Assembly (NCBI GenBank): GCA_043748015.1
Contig: JAYTOA010000031.1
Span: 24,615 to 88,614, forward strand
DNA length: 64,000 nt
Reading direction: 5' to 3'
Source of the DNA: JAIBBG01 sp043748015
GTDB taxonomy: Bacteria > Bacteroidota > Bacteroidia > Flavobacteriales_D > Sanyastnellaceae
Part shown: piece by piece, positions 1-9,570 of the stretch
Numbering within the stretch: the first letter of the stretch is position 1
Layout of the letters: every line of letters begins with the position of its first letter
Translations under genes and position numbers: made by a program
Notes under the pieces: generated by a model
Databases searched by the model: none
The model's input: the letters and a program-made list of their open reading frames with translations, nothing else
What the model was told of the DNA's origin: nothing

Positions 1-1148
1 CAAATTTCGAAAATTTTCAATGCCTTGTCAATTTGATTTTGATCAGTATGGTATTTTCCATAGGCAAACAATGTCACGGCAACGGTGTTGATCATGATAT
101 TGTGAATAGAATCAACGCCCATTTTTTTCGAAGTAGATTGTTTTTTTAGTGTCGACTTCACTACAGGTTCTGCAACAGTCTGAGCATCGAAGCGATAATG
201 ATGGCGCCAATATTCATGAGGCTCACCATCAAAAAGCCGAAGGATATTTTCCGGAGAATCTTCCTCAAGTAATTGAGTGAAAAGATGTTCTGATTTGCAA
301 ATCAAAGCTGAGAATTGCGCTAAGCGAATCGTCGGAAAATTCGGTGGTCGAAGCCTTCCGAAATTCCATGCGGAAGCATTCATTTCCTTCATGCCATATT
401 TATGACATAGAAATTTGTATTCCTTTTGAAGATCGCGCGGATATTCATCAGCGAAAATTTCTTGCAGCATTCCTGCTTGTCCAAAGAGCAATGCCTCAAT
501 TTGAAACGGATCGCTTTTGTGTTTTGCAAGGATGGATTGAGGCAAATTTTCGGCAAGACGTTCCATCGCATCTGCATTCACTTTGAAACCAAAGTTGCGG
601 GCAAGTTTTCTGTAAAATACTTCTGACCAATCACCACCTGTTTTTGTGAACTGATCCATGAATGCCTCCGATTTTTTTTCAAGTCTTTCGATGAGAAGTC
701 GGTCTTTCCATGCAGTCCATGTGAGTTGATCAACACTCGGCAGAACTTGTTGACAAGGAATCCATGATTTGTTTTGAAGCCACTGCTGATAGCGTTCCCA
801 CTGATTGCCGATGAGATAAGTTGAAACATCAAATACAGGAAGGTCCCCTGGTTGATGTAAATAAATTTCCCGGTCGTTATTAAAAACAACATGCAAGATG
901 ACATTCTTATAATGCTCATCATCGGTATGTCCGTGCTTATGCCAGTCGCTTGATTTCAGATGAATTTCCACATGACCACTCCAAATTTGATCTCCAATTT
1001 TTAATCGTGCATTGCTGAAGTCCGGTCCGCCATGGTGATTGTGAATTCCGGGTTGGATCACAACGAGCTGCTGACCGCTAGTGGTGCTCAGTTCAGGCCT
1101 GTTGTACAGTCGGTATTGCCAGGTATAATGGAGATAGTCTTCGGTCAT
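1..1148 (-). CDS. DUF2851 family protein, 3' end cut by window edge
   Basis: The reverse strand reads without a stop from an ATG at 1148 to the left edge, giving about 382 residues of an incomplete protein. The N-terminus (MTEDYLHYTWQYRL, then PGIHNHHGGPDFSNARL and GHVEIHLKSSDWHKHGH) is typical of the DUF2851 family, which is almost confined to Bacteroidota and usually slightly longer than 400 residues, so little is missing. The His/Asp-rich N-terminal part could bind metal or nucleic acid, but no function is established for the family. There is no signal peptide, so it is probably cytoplasmic. It diverges from the lipoprotein gene that starts at 1233, leaving only about 84 bases for both promoters. 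Confidence 0.85.
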   Translation of the reverse strand, partial: MTEDYLHYTWQYRLYNRPELSTTSGQQLVVIQPGIHNHHGGPDFSNARLKIGDQIWSGHVEIHLKSSDWHKHGHTDDEHYKNVILHVVFNNDREIYLHQPGDLPVFDVSTYLIGNQWERYQQWLQNKSWIPCQQVLPSVDQLTWTAWKDRLLIERLEKKSEAFMDQFTKTGGDWSEVFYRKLARNFGFKVNADAMERLAENLPQSILAKHKSDPFQIEALLFGQAGMLQEIFADEYPRDLQKEYKFLCHKYGMKEMNASAWNFGRLRPPNFPTIRLAQFSALICKSEHLFTQLLEEDSPENILRLFDGEPHEYWRHHYRFDAQTVAEPVVKSTLKKQSTSKKMGVDSIHNIMINTVAVTLFAYGKYHTDQNQIDKALKIFEI

Positions 1149-1232
1149 AATATGATCGACATCAGTAGGTTTAAGTTTGAATTTCCGAATAATAGAGTTA
1201 TCTTCGAATTATTAACCAAAAAACCAAGCACC

Positions 1233-1775
1233 ATGAAAGTTTTTCGACTTGCGGCCTTGTTTTGTCTGATTGCACTAATAGTAAGTGGTTGCAATAAATT
1301 CAAGGAGAAAAGATTTTCCACCACCATTCCATACAATTTTACAGTTGAAATAACTGAGAATGGTTCTACTACTGTCGATTTGACTGGTGATATTACGGCC
1401 ATGATCAATGCTGAACTTGAAAAAGTAAAGGACAAAATAAAGCGATATGAGCTGGTGAGTATCAACTATAAAATATGGGAATTTTATGGCGCGACACCGA
1501 ATACCTTCACAGGTTCAATTGGATTTGGAAATGCGAATGCCATTAATCCAGGTGTTTCCTACGCATATTCGGGCATAGATCTTCAAGCCGGAAATGACAA
1601 TGCGAACCACGTAAAAATGAATCTGAATAGTCAGGACATAGCTCGGATTCAGCAGTATTTCCTTGATACAAATGGGCTTCGCATGTTTTTCACCGGAGCT
1701 GTCGATCAGAAACCTGTTCACTTCGTGATGCAGATTGTTGTGAATGTGGATGCCATAGCCGAAACGAAGAAGTAG
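1233..1775 (+). CDS. Small hypothetical lipoprotein
   Basis: This 180-residue protein starts with a lipoprotein signal peptide (MKVFRLAALFCLIALIVSGC) whose lipobox cysteine is residue 20, so it should be a membrane-anchored lipoprotein facing the periplasm or outside. The same frame is open upstream to 1032, but that part overlaps the divergent DUF2851 gene and lacks signal-peptide character, so the ATG at 1233 is preferred. The mature part has a polar, strand-rich composition, with a stretch about forming TTVDLTGDITAMINAELEK. I do not recognise the family. It stands alone between the divergent DUF2851 gene and the large secreted protein that begins at 1858. Confidence 0.7.
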   Translation: MKVFRLAALFCLIALIVSGCNKFKEKRFSTTIPYNFTVEITENGSTTVDLTGDITAMINAELEKVKDKIKRYELVSINYKIWEFYGATPNTFTGSIGFGNANAINPGVSYAYSGIDLQAGNDNANHVKMNLNSQDIARIQQYFLDTNGLRMFFTGAVDQKPVHFVMQIVVNVDAIAETKK

Positions 1776-1857
1776 AAGCGTTTGCCTTACAAAAAACCTT
1801 ACATCTAGAATAGGAATTTCGCCCTATTGGTCTCACCTTGCTCCACAATTCTTTTTT

Positions 1858-4800
1858 ATGATCAGATTTTTTCTTTTTTGTTATGCCTTGTTATGCCTCG
1901 CTTTAATTGGTTTTTCTCAAGCAGGTGATACCACAATCGTGCAGACTTTCACTCACGCCGCACAGAACAATCCCAACACTGCGTATGATTCTCCAGGTAG
2001 ACGTTGGTTCGATTTTCCTGCATCGGAAAATGGTGTCAGTTATCAGAAAATTTTGATGTATTACAACCTGAAGTGCTTCACGGAAGGTACCGCGGGTAAT
2101 CTCGGATATCCTTGCGGTGAATGGGATTATCTCAGTTATTCATATTTGTATAATCACACTGGTGTGATGGATAGTTCCAGCACGACACATCCGGTTTACA
2201 AAGTGAACAATCTGGATTTTAATGTCGCCAATCTCACGACTCAACCTGCCTATATAACGCGTCAATATTTACAAAATGACAACGTAATAGATGAGATGGT
2301 AAACGCGAATTTGACGACTATCGGCGCGACGGAAATGGTTTCACCTTTGTTCTTGACGTCGCAAACTGCTCAACGATCTCTGTTTTTATATCGCGCTGAA
2401 GAATTGATTGCGGCAGGTGTGCAAGCCAATCACGAAATCGGACAGTTGGCTATTTATTTCGCAGGAAATCCGGTGGATGTTCAGTCTTTCAAAATTGAGT
2501 TTGCACACACGCAAGACGTTTCACTCACAGGTTTTTACAATCCCAATATTTTCACGAGTGTTTATTCACATGATACTTCTATTGAGGCTATCGGATGGCA
2601 AACTTTCAATACGGGAGAAAGTTTTCAATGGGATGGAACATCTTCACTTCTTGTTCAGATTTATCACTCAAATCCACAACAGTTAGGTATTCCGGAGGTT
2701 GGACAAGATGAGACAAGTTATTCATCGTCGTTTATTTCGGGCGAGACAGATCGATATTTAAAATGTGATTGGCAGGACGAAGTGAAACTACCTGCTGCAG
2801 CGTTCAGCGATGTGAGTAATGAGATTAGTATTGGTTTCTGGCAAAACGGAAACGCAGATATCCAACCTGAAAACGGAACCATTTTCGAAGGAGTCAATCC
2901 ATTGAATCAACGTTTGTTGAACGCACACCTGCCATGGAGCAATGGCCGCGTTTATTGGGATGCCGGCTATGATGGCGGTTATGATAGAATTGATAAACTG
3001 GCAACCCCGCTCAATTATGAAGGCAAATGGAATCATTGGTGTTTTACTAAAAACTCAACCACTGGTTCGATGAAGATTTTTCTCAATGGCGTGCTTTGGC
3101 ATTCAGGAACAAATCTAGATAATCAAATGATCGACATCGCGAAATTCAGCATCGGTGGCGCGGCAGGTTGGTCGAATTTCTACAATGGCAGCATAGATGA
3201 ATTTGCAGTTTTTAATGTTGAACTCAATGCTGCAACTATTCAAGCTTGGATGAACCGTGACATTGATAGCAATCATCCTTACTGGAGCAACTTGAAAGCC
3301 TATTATCAATTCAATGAAACCGACGGAGAAATGGTGCTTGACGCAAGTGGAAACGGACATCACGCATGGATTCATGGCAATGCTGCGCGCATTGCATACA
3401 AGGCAAATGAATTGTGGAGAAATGCAACTGCCGGAAATTTGCGTCCTTCGATTCAGCTTGTAACGGGAGATTTCACAACGCACACAGAATCATCAATCGG
3501 CGAGTGGGTACAGATAGTACCGCCGGTTTCAATTGTTCAATATGAAGTGATCAACTATCAACCAACTGTGGTGGATGTTTTATACGACTGGCAAGAGCAA
3601 TACAGTTATACGTTTGATGCAAGTGGTGCTGTGATCGATTCTGTTTTTGTTCCACTTGAATACACAATCAACAACAGCGAGTTGACCTATTGGCAAGCTC
3701 CTTTCGAAATCGTCGACCGCTTTGAATTGAATCGGTTTATCACTATGTATGGAATCAATCTTACACTAGGTGTTGATGGTTGGACGTGGGTGACCGATGT
3801 TACAGATTGGGCTCCACTGCTTCGAGATTCTGTTGAGCTGGAAGCCGGCAATTGGCAGGAATTACTCGATTTGAAATTTGTTTTTATTGAAGGTCCACCT
3901 GCTCGCGATGTTCTGCGTGTGGAAAGATTGTGGGACAATAATGTCGACATTGCGAATTTTGATAATCAAATAACTGTGAAGACCATTTCAAAACTTCCGG
4001 GAGAGAGCATGTGGAAAATATCAACCACAAATACAGGACATGGATTTGGATCTGACAACAACAACTGCGGTGAATTTTGCAACAACATTCAATCTGTAAA
4101 AGTGAATGGTGAAGATGAATGGTCTTGGGACATCATGCAGGAATGTGCAGTGAATCCCCTTTATCCACAGGGAGGAACATGGATCTACGATCGCGCCGGT
4201 TGGTGTCCGGGTATGAACAGCACAACCAAGGAATTTGAGTTGACTCCCCATGTGTTGTCAGGCGAAGTATTCACTGTTGATTACGATGTGCAGCATGACC
4301 CATACGGCAACTATGTATTCTTTTCAACGTTGTTCGCATATGGCGATATCAATCATGCGCATGATCCTGAGATTGATGCCATAACAGCACCGAGCGACTG
4401 GAAGATTAACAGCAGATGGAATCCAATGTGCAACAAGCCGAAATTTATTCTGAGAAATAAAGGATCGCAACCTCTGACTGATGTCAATATTTATTTCGGG
4501 GTGCAAGGAGGCACTACGAGTACTTTTCATTGGACCGGTAATTTGAATTTTATGGAAAGCGAAGAAGTTGAACTTTCATACGATGATCCTATCATGTGGC
4601 AAGGCAGTACGACGGAAGAACTGACGTTTTTTGTTGAGCTCGGTTTTAGCAGTGATGGAGTTGACGAAAACACTTCCAACAATCAAGCAGAAAGTCATTT
4701 CAAAAGACCGCCGATTTATCAATACACAAATCTGGATGACAACCGATTGATCATCCAATTGAGAACGAATGGCGCGAATGCTCAATCGTCATACACGCTT

Positions 4801-5337
4801 TACAATATGAGCGGTGGTGTAGTATTCGAAAGAAATAATTTCAGTGCTCCTAATACAACTTATCTGGATACAGTAGCATTGAATTCCGGGTGTTATATGT
4901 TTCATCTGCGTGATTCCGGTGAAGACGGGTTGAGTTTTTTCGCCAATGATGACGGCAATGGTAATTGTAAATTTGATCGGGTAGGTGGATTTGATTTTAT
5001 CAGTTTCCAACCGAATTTTGGCAAGGAGCTTTTGCATTATTTCTATTGGAATACCAATCTGGTGAGTGTTCAGGAACATGCGCAACGACTCCATTCGATG
5101 ACATTGTTTCCCAACCCTGCCGGCGATTTCTGCAAAGTGAATGCTTCGGGTTTCGATCGTTCATTGTCGATCAATATATTTGATCAATTGGGTAAAGTCG
5201 TTTTAAGCAAACAGATAGTTCGTCGATATATTTACGATAACTTCGAATTGGAATTATCCGAATTGGCTGCAGGACTTTACCACGTTCAAATTTCGGATGG
5301 AGAAAATTCTTCTGTTTCCAAATTGATTAAAGAGTGA
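1858..5337 (+). CDS. Secreted PNGase F-like protein with LamG insertion and T9SS sorting domain
   Basis: This 1159-residue protein has a signal peptide (cleavage near residue 21) and a type A T9SS sorting domain at the end (LFPNPAGDF ... LAAGLYHVQISDG). Two segments match peptide-N-glycosidase F of Elizabethkingia. One is an early PCGEWDYL motif, where Asp90 fits catalytic Asp60. The other is a late block with NCGEFC (Glu739 fits Glu206) followed by YDRAGWCPGM. The remaining part of the N-terminal PNGase sandwich resumes at about residue 622 (FELNRFITMYG), so some 500 residues, including a LamG/concanavalin-like domain at about 290-475, interrupt it. PNGase F Glu118 appears replaced by Gly. 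Inference: a surface or secreted protein acting on or binding glycoproteins; activity is uncertain. Confidence 0.75.
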   Translation: MIRFFLFCYALLCLALIGFSQAGDTTIVQTFTHAAQNNPNTAYDSPGRRWFDFPASENGVSYQKILMYYNLKCFTEGTAGNLGYPCGEWDYLSYSYLYNHTGVMDSSSTTHPVYKVNNLDFNVANLTTQPAYITRQYLQNDNVIDEMVNANLTTIGATEMVSPLFLTSQTAQRSLFLYRAEELIAAGVQANHEIGQLAIYFAGNPVDVQSFKIEFAHTQDVSLTGFYNPNIFTSVYSHDTSIEAIGWQTFNTGESFQWDGTSSLLVQIYHSNPQQLGIPEVGQDETSYSSSFISGETDRYLKCDWQDEVKLPAAAFSDVSNEISIGFWQNGNADIQPENGTIFEGVNPLNQRLLNAHLPWSNGRVYWDAGYDGGYDRIDKLATPLNYEGKWNHWCFTKNSTTGSMKIFLNGVLWHSGTNLDNQMIDIAKFSIGGAAGWSNFYNGSIDEFAVFNVELNAATIQAWMNRDIDSNHPYWSNLKAYYQFNETDGEMVLDASGNGHHAWIHGNAARIAYKANELWRNATAGNLRPSIQLVTGDFTTHTESSIGEWVQIVPPVSIVQYEVINYQPTVVDVLYDWQEQYSYTFDASGAVIDSVFVPLEYTINNSELTYWQAPFEIVDRFELNRFITMYGINLTLGVDGWTWVTDVTDWAPLLRDSVELEAGNWQELLDLKFVFIEGPPARDVLRVERLWDNNVDIANFDNQITVKTISKLPGESMWKISTTNTGHGFGSDNNNCGEFCNNIQSVKVNGEDEWSWDIMQECAVNPLYPQGGTWIYDRAGWCPGMNSTTKEFELTPHVLSGEVFTVDYDVQHDPYGNYVFFSTLFAYGDINHAHDPEIDAITAPSDWKINSRWNPMCNKPKFILRNKGSQPLTDVNIYFGVQGGTTSTFHWTGNLNFMESEEVELSYDDPIMWQGSTTEELTFFVELGFSSDGVDENTSNNQAESHFKRPPIYQYTNLDDNRLIIQLRTNGANAQSSYTLYNMSGGVVFERNNFSAPNTTYLDTVALNSGCYMFHLRDSGEDGLSFFANDDGNGNCKFDRVGGFDFISFQPNFGKELLHYFYWNTNLVSVQEHAQRLHSMTLFPNPAGDFCKVNASGFDRSLSINIFDQLGKVVLSKQIVRRYIYDNFELELSELAAGLYHVQISDGENSSVSKLIKE

Positions 5338-5365
5338 TCCTTTTACATTATTAATAATCGATACA

Positions 5366-5959
5366 ATGTCCGACTTGTTAAGATCAAACATAAGTGCCCG
5401 AATCAACATTACCGACGAAGAATGGAAGGCCGTTCTGTCAGTCATGAAGCCGCGAAGTTTGAAGAAGCGAGAAGTTTTACTGAAAGCAGGAGAGGTCTGC
5501 GAGTACAATTCATTTATTGTAAAGGGTTGTTTGCGGACATTTTTCACGGATGAAAAAGGACACGATCACATTTTTCAATTGGGGTTTGAAGACTGGTGGT
5601 CGAGTGATCTGATGAGTTTTGTAACAGGTGAACCGGCCAACTATTCCATTGATGCGTTAGAGGAAACTGAAATTCTCCAGATGCATAGAGATGATTATGA
5701 AAAACTACTCACCGAATTTCCTCGATTCGAAAAATTCTTCAGATTGCTGATGCAAGCAGCGTATGTGGCAGCCCAGAAACGCATGGTAGAAAGCATGAGC
5801 TACAGTGCCGAACATCGATATCTGGAGTTAGTTAAGAAATTTTCATTTATGGAAATGCGCGTTGCACAACATCACATTGCGTCCTATCTGGGTATCACTC
5901 CTGAAGCATTAAGTAGGATAAAAAGAGGCATCATTGAAAAGAGTCGAACCAATTCTTGA
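5366..5959 (+). CDS. Crp/Fnr family transcriptional regulator
   Basis: The protein has 197 residues: an N-terminal cyclic-nucleotide-binding-like beta-roll (about 15-130, with KAGEVCEYNSFIVKGCLRTF) and a C-terminal helix-turn-helix (HHIASYLGITPEALSRIKRG, about 168-187). This arrangement is typical of the numerous Bacteroidota Crp/Fnr paralogues. No Cys cluster for an FeS centre is visible, so an oxygen-sensing FNR role is not supported. It follows the PNGase-like gene by 28 bases but is not obviously related to it; the convergent neighbour encodes a diheme cytochrome c. The effector and targets are unknown. A CRP-like palindrome is present at 25462-25477, far from this gene. Confidence 0.88.
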   Translation: MSDLLRSNISARINITDEEWKAVLSVMKPRSLKKREVLLKAGEVCEYNSFIVKGCLRTFFTDEKGHDHIFQLGFEDWWSSDLMSFVTGEPANYSIDALEETEILQMHRDDYEKLLTEFPRFEKFFRLLMQAAYVAAQKRMVESMSYSAEHRYLELVKKFSFMEMRVAQHHIASYLGITPEALSRIKRGIIEKSRTNS

Positions 5960-6091
5960 CTAAAATCAATTTGCTGATAGATAATTGTTGCGATATTTGA
6001 CGCATCCAACTAAGTCTTTATTGTTCACTCGCGAATTTGTTATGGATTTTTCCATGAGAAGTTGGTTAGTGTTTAAGTGAGTCAAAAAGAG

Positions 6092-6136
6092 TCCTGCCGT
6101 ATATGGAAATCCACCCTGCGGCAGGATTTGTTTTTT
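6092..6136 (+). terminator. Putative rho-independent terminator after the Crp/Fnr gene
   Basis: An 8-base inverted repeat (TCCTGCCG at 6092-6099, CGGCAGGA at 6119-6126) encloses a 19-base loop that itself contains the small hairpin TGGAAATCCA. It is followed by TTTGTTTTTTAT. It lies 130 bases past the regulator stop codon and points in the right direction. The long loop makes it a moderate call. Confidence 0.5.
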
Positions 6137-6214
6137 ATGCGAAAGTGCAATTATCTAATCTACACTGCCAACAAACTTAACGGTGTGAAGAAATTTCTTT
6201 CGCTCGATTTAGTT

Positions 6215-7192
6215 TTATTTCATGTCAATCACAACTTGGTTCACTTCATTGTGCACCGGATCAAGTGTTTTCAGGTAAGCGTAAATAGCTTTCAGATCGC
6301 TGTCAGACATTTGTTGAAACTGACTCCAGGGCATTTCACTTAATGGAACGATCTTTCCTTGTCGAATGCGCTCGATAAACTTTTGCTCTGTCCAATTCGC
6401 AATCTTTCCTGTCTTAGGGTCTGTAGTTAAATTCGGGGAAACAACTGCTTTACCCGGTTGAATCATTGACGGCATTGCAAACCCACCGGCATAGTATTCC
6501 CCAATGTAGGCACCCGTTTGAAGATCTCTGTTGCTGTGACAGCCTCTGCAATTGGCGACATAATTGGCGAGATACTGTCCATACTTCGCGGTAGAATCCC
6601 GGATAACTGATTTTTCTACAGGCACTCCAGCTTCAGGTCCAACAGGTCTTATGGCCATGGCATAAACGATTTTTCCCAGTAGTGTGTATTCATTTTTGGG
6701 AATTTCTTTTCTCACCGGTTGCATCGTTCGCAAATAGGAAATGATGGCTTGCAGGTCGTCATCACTCAAATTATGAAATGGCATAAAATCGAATAACGCT
6801 TTGCCATCATGTCCCACGCCGTATCGCAAAGCTCGGGCAATTTGCTGATCGGTATGTTTACCAATTCCTGTAGTTTCATCCGAAGTAATATTTGGAGTAT
6901 AAATTTTGGCAATTGGCAAATCGAAGAGTAATCCACCTTCAAGCGGAGCATGCTCGCCGGCAGTAATTGCTTCTAGGTTCTCAAGAGGTGAATGACAGCC
7001 GCTGCAATGAGCAGGGCCATAAATAAGGTATTTCCCCCTTTCCAATACAAGGCTGTCTTTTACGGCTGTTATGTTTGGATAAGGTGCATCGTAGACTTTA
7101 CTTTGTTGAGAGAATACAAAGGCAAAGAATACGCAAATAATTAATAAGAGAACAATTGTTGTCCATTTCAAAATTTTAAGGAAGATTTTCAT
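6215..7192 (-). CDS. Membrane-anchored diheme cytochrome c
   Basis: A 325-residue protein starting at the ATG at 7192, which directly begins an uncleaved signal anchor (MKIFLKILKWTTIVLLLIIC). The open frame extends to 7270 but the added part is not needed. Two covalent heme sites are visible, CSGCH and CRGCH, each followed by a Met-containing stretch (FMPFHNLSD and EMPWSQFQ) that may give the sixth iron ligand. The layout resembles the cytochrome c subunits of alcohol or gluconate dehydrogenases, but no dehydrogenase partner gene is adjacent. It should transfer electrons on the periplasmic face of the inner membrane. It is transcribed toward the Crp/Fnr gene. Confidence 0.88.
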   Translation of the reverse strand: MKIFLKILKWTTIVLLLIICVFFAFVFSQQSKVYDAPYPNITAVKDSLVLERGKYLIYGPAHCSGCHSPLENLEAITAGEHAPLEGGLLFDLPIAKIYTPNITSDETTGIGKHTDQQIARALRYGVGHDGKALFDFMPFHNLSDDDLQAIISYLRTMQPVRKEIPKNEYTLLGKIVYAMAIRPVGPEAGVPVEKSVIRDSTAKYGQYLANYVANCRGCHSNRDLQTGAYIGEYYAGGFAMPSMIQPGKAVVSPNLTTDPKTGKIANWTEQKFIERIRQGKIVPLSEMPWSQFQQMSDSDLKAIYAYLKTLDPVHNEVNQVVIDMK

Positions 7193-7390
7193 GGCCTGAT
7201 ATTTTAAGAGGTTAGTATTCTTAAAAAGGTGGTGGGTGAATTTCGAAAGTTTATTCGAACAAATGCGCATCGAAATTCATCATGTCAATGTGTACGGTTT
7301 TGGCATAAAATGAACCTGTTTTTATTTACGAGAGAAAGGTAGTGAATCCAATAAATAGAAAGAAAATCATCGTAAATCCTTTATGGAAAG

Positions 7391-7420
7391 TTGCTCAAAA
7401 TGTATAATTGCCTATTTTCG
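7391..7420 (+). promoter_or_regulatory. Predicted Bacteroidota-type promoter of the PorE-like gene
   Basis: TTG at 7391-7393, a 19-base spacer, then TATTTTCG at 7413-7420 match the Bacteroidota pattern TTTG/TTG-N19-TAnnTTTG with one mismatch in the -7 box. The expected transcription start is near 7427, leaving a leader of about 30 bases. Confidence 0.5.
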
Positions 7421-7458
7421 TCACCTTCTAAAAAGACAGATACCAAAAATCCCATTGT

Positions 7459-9507
7459 ATGAAAATAGCGCAACTATTTGTTTTAGCGGCTGTTACCTTC
7501 TGCTTCTCGACTCTAAGCCAGGCTCAATCGGCCACTAAAAAGGCTGATCAGGAGTTCGAAAATCATGGTTATTATGATGCAGCCAAACTGTATAAGGTCG
7601 CCGAACCGGCAACCAGAGGTTTGGATGACAAAGCAAGAATCTTTTTTCAATTGGGTGAGTGTTACCGCTTAGTTGCTGATTATCAGCAAAGTCTTGAGTG
7701 GTACGACAAAGCAATCGTTGCTCAGTATTACAACATCAATCCCGAAGTTTATTATAACTATGGCTTGAGCCTGTTGAAAATTGAAAAGTGGGACGATGCC
7801 GTTGCTCAATTCAATAAATACATCGCCAAAGGCGGGGAAAAAAGTAAGACGAATGCGAAGATAAAATCAGCTGAAGACGCTGCAATGAAGAAATCACAAA
7901 AGACCAAGGTCGTTGTAGAAAATCTTGCTGAACTCAATTCTCCATTCTTCGATTACAGCATGACTTATTCATCTAAAAAAGGTGATCAGATTGTATTTTC
8001 CTCGAGTCGTCAGGCTTCAGTTGGTTCCGGTTCAGATCCGATCACTGGCGAAAGTTTCATGGATTTGTACACTTCCGAACAAGACAAGAAAGGTAAATGG
8101 AGCACTCCGCAGCCATTGGCGGGTGAAGTCAATACACCAAGCAATGAAGGAACTGTTACATTTAATAAAGACTACACAGTGATGTATTACACATCGTGTA
8201 AATATGAAAGCGACAAGGCTTGGTTTGCTTGCGACATAATGCGCAGTTCGAAGCAAGGCGACAAATGGGGGCAACTGAGCAATCTCAACATCATTGATAG
8301 AAGTCAAGATGATACCTCTCAGGTGGGGCACCCGTTTTTGACATCTGACGAAAAGTATCTGCTTTTCGCGTCAGATATGCCGGGTGGTAAAGGTGGTAAG
8401 GACCTCTGGTATATGACTTATGACAAGGCCAACTCCAAATGGTTAAAGCCGGTAAATCTCGGAGCTGTCAATTCGAAAGGTGATGATATGTTTCCTTATG
8501 TTGCAGAAGATGGAACCTTGTATTTCTCTTCTGACGGGCATACTGGTTTGGGTGGACTTGATAATTTCAAAGCTGCAAAAACCGGTGATATGACTTTCGG
8601 GCCTGTTGTGGCGTTGGATTATCCAATCAATAGTTCCGCGAATGATTTTGGAATGATTCTCGAAAACAAAAAGGAAGGCGATAAAACTTTCTCCGGTTAT
8701 TTCACGTCAAGTCGTCCCGGTGGAAAAGGAAAGGATGACCTCTACAAATTCTCTGAGCCTCCGCTTGAATTCACATTGGTTGGAACTGCTTATGATAAAG
8801 AAACCGGTTCACCAATCTCTGGTGCTGAAGTTTCTTTGGTTGGAAGCAGTAATTCCGGTGATCCGGTAAATATTAAGGTCACTGCAGACGGCAATGGCGG
8901 ATTCAACTTCGATAAGACGCAGATCAAAGGAAATTATACTTACACGTTGGACGTTCACAAAGATGGTTACATCGGAACCGGTGATCAGTTCTCAACTGTG
9001 GGACTTGTTTCAAGCACCAATTTCGCTCGAGAGTATTTCCTTATTCCAATCACACAGGACAAAGAAGGAATTGAAATGCCTGAGGTGCGATATGACTTTA
9101 ACAAAGCAGAACTTCAAATCAATGCCGAGGTAAATTCAAAAGACTCACTCAATTATTTGTATGACATCATGGTGCGCAATCCGAAGTTGGTGGTGCAATT
9201 AGAGTCTCATACTGATGCCCGTGGTTCAGACAAAGACAATCAGGATCTTTCACAGCGACGCGCGCAATCATGCGTTGACTACCTCGTGAAAGAGAAGGGA
9301 ATTGATCCAAACAGAATTGTTGCTGTTGGTAAAGGCGAGAAGGAGCCACGCACTTTGAAGAGAAACATGGGCCAATTGATAAAGGATAATGTATTGACCG
9401 AAGCTTATATCAAAGCACTTCCGAATGAAGAGTTAAGAGAACAAGCACATCAGTTAAACCGTCGTACTGTTTTCCGCGTTTTGAGAACGGACTACGTTCC
9501 TAAATAG
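7459..9507 (+). CDS. PorE-like T9SS-associated OmpA protein (TPR, PD40 propeller, CRD, OmpA)
   Basis: The 682-residue protein carries, in order, a signal peptide (cleavage near residue 23), TPR-like repeats (about 25-150), a PD40/WD40-like beta-propeller (about 165-430), a carboxypeptidase-regulatory-like domain (about 437-530, GTAYDKETGSPISGAEVSL) and an OmpA C-terminal domain (about 540-680, with SHTDARGSDKDNQDLSQRRA). This exact order is known for PorE, the periplasmic lipoprotein that links the type IX secretion machinery to peptidoglycan. Unlike PorE of Porphyromonas, no lipobox Cys is clear at the signal cleavage site. Several Bacteroidota paralogues share the layout, so the T9SS role is likely but not proven. 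It has its own promoter and a strong terminator. Confidence 0.8.
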   Translation: MKIAQLFVLAAVTFCFSTLSQAQSATKKADQEFENHGYYDAAKLYKVAEPATRGLDDKARIFFQLGECYRLVADYQQSLEWYDKAIVAQYYNINPEVYYNYGLSLLKIEKWDDAVAQFNKYIAKGGEKSKTNAKIKSAEDAAMKKSQKTKVVVENLAELNSPFFDYSMTYSSKKGDQIVFSSSRQASVGSGSDPITGESFMDLYTSEQDKKGKWSTPQPLAGEVNTPSNEGTVTFNKDYTVMYYTSCKYESDKAWFACDIMRSSKQGDKWGQLSNLNIIDRSQDDTSQVGHPFLTSDEKYLLFASDMPGGKGGKDLWYMTYDKANSKWLKPVNLGAVNSKGDDMFPYVAEDGTLYFSSDGHTGLGGLDNFKAAKTGDMTFGPVVALDYPINSSANDFGMILENKKEGDKTFSGYFTSSRPGGKGKDDLYKFSEPPLEFTLVGTAYDKETGSPISGAEVSLVGSSNSGDPVNIKVTADGNGGFNFDKTQIKGNYTYTLDVHKDGYIGTGDQFSTVGLVSSTNFAREYFLIPITQDKEGIEMPEVRYDFNKAELQINAEVNSKDSLNYLYDIMVRNPKLVVQLESHTDARGSDKDNQDLSQRRAQSCVDYLVKEKGIDPNRIVAVGKGEKEPRTLKRNMGQLIKDNVLTEAYIKALPNEELREQAHQLNRRTVFRVLRTDYVPK

Positions 9508-9526
9508 CAACGCAACGATATTTCCT

Positions 9527-9558
9527 GGGGCGAACCGTCATTGCGGTTCGCCCCTTTT
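9527..9558 (+). terminator. Strong rho-independent terminator
   Basis: An 11-base perfect stem (GGGGCGAACCG at 9527-9537 with CGGTTCGCCCC at 9544-9554), a 6-base loop and TTTT. It ends the PorE-like transcript and stops only 12 bases before the purM start codon. Confidence 0.85.
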
Positions 9559-9570
9559 ATTTATACCTGA

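Noticed and set aside
1032..1232. N-terminal extension of the small lipoprotein frame
   Set aside because: It overlaps the divergent DUF2851 gene and lacks a signal peptide; the lipobox signal begins at 1233.
6077..6343. Plus-strand reading frame before the cytochrome gene
   Set aside because: It spans a terminator hairpin and overlaps the end of the diheme cytochrome gene; no family likeness.
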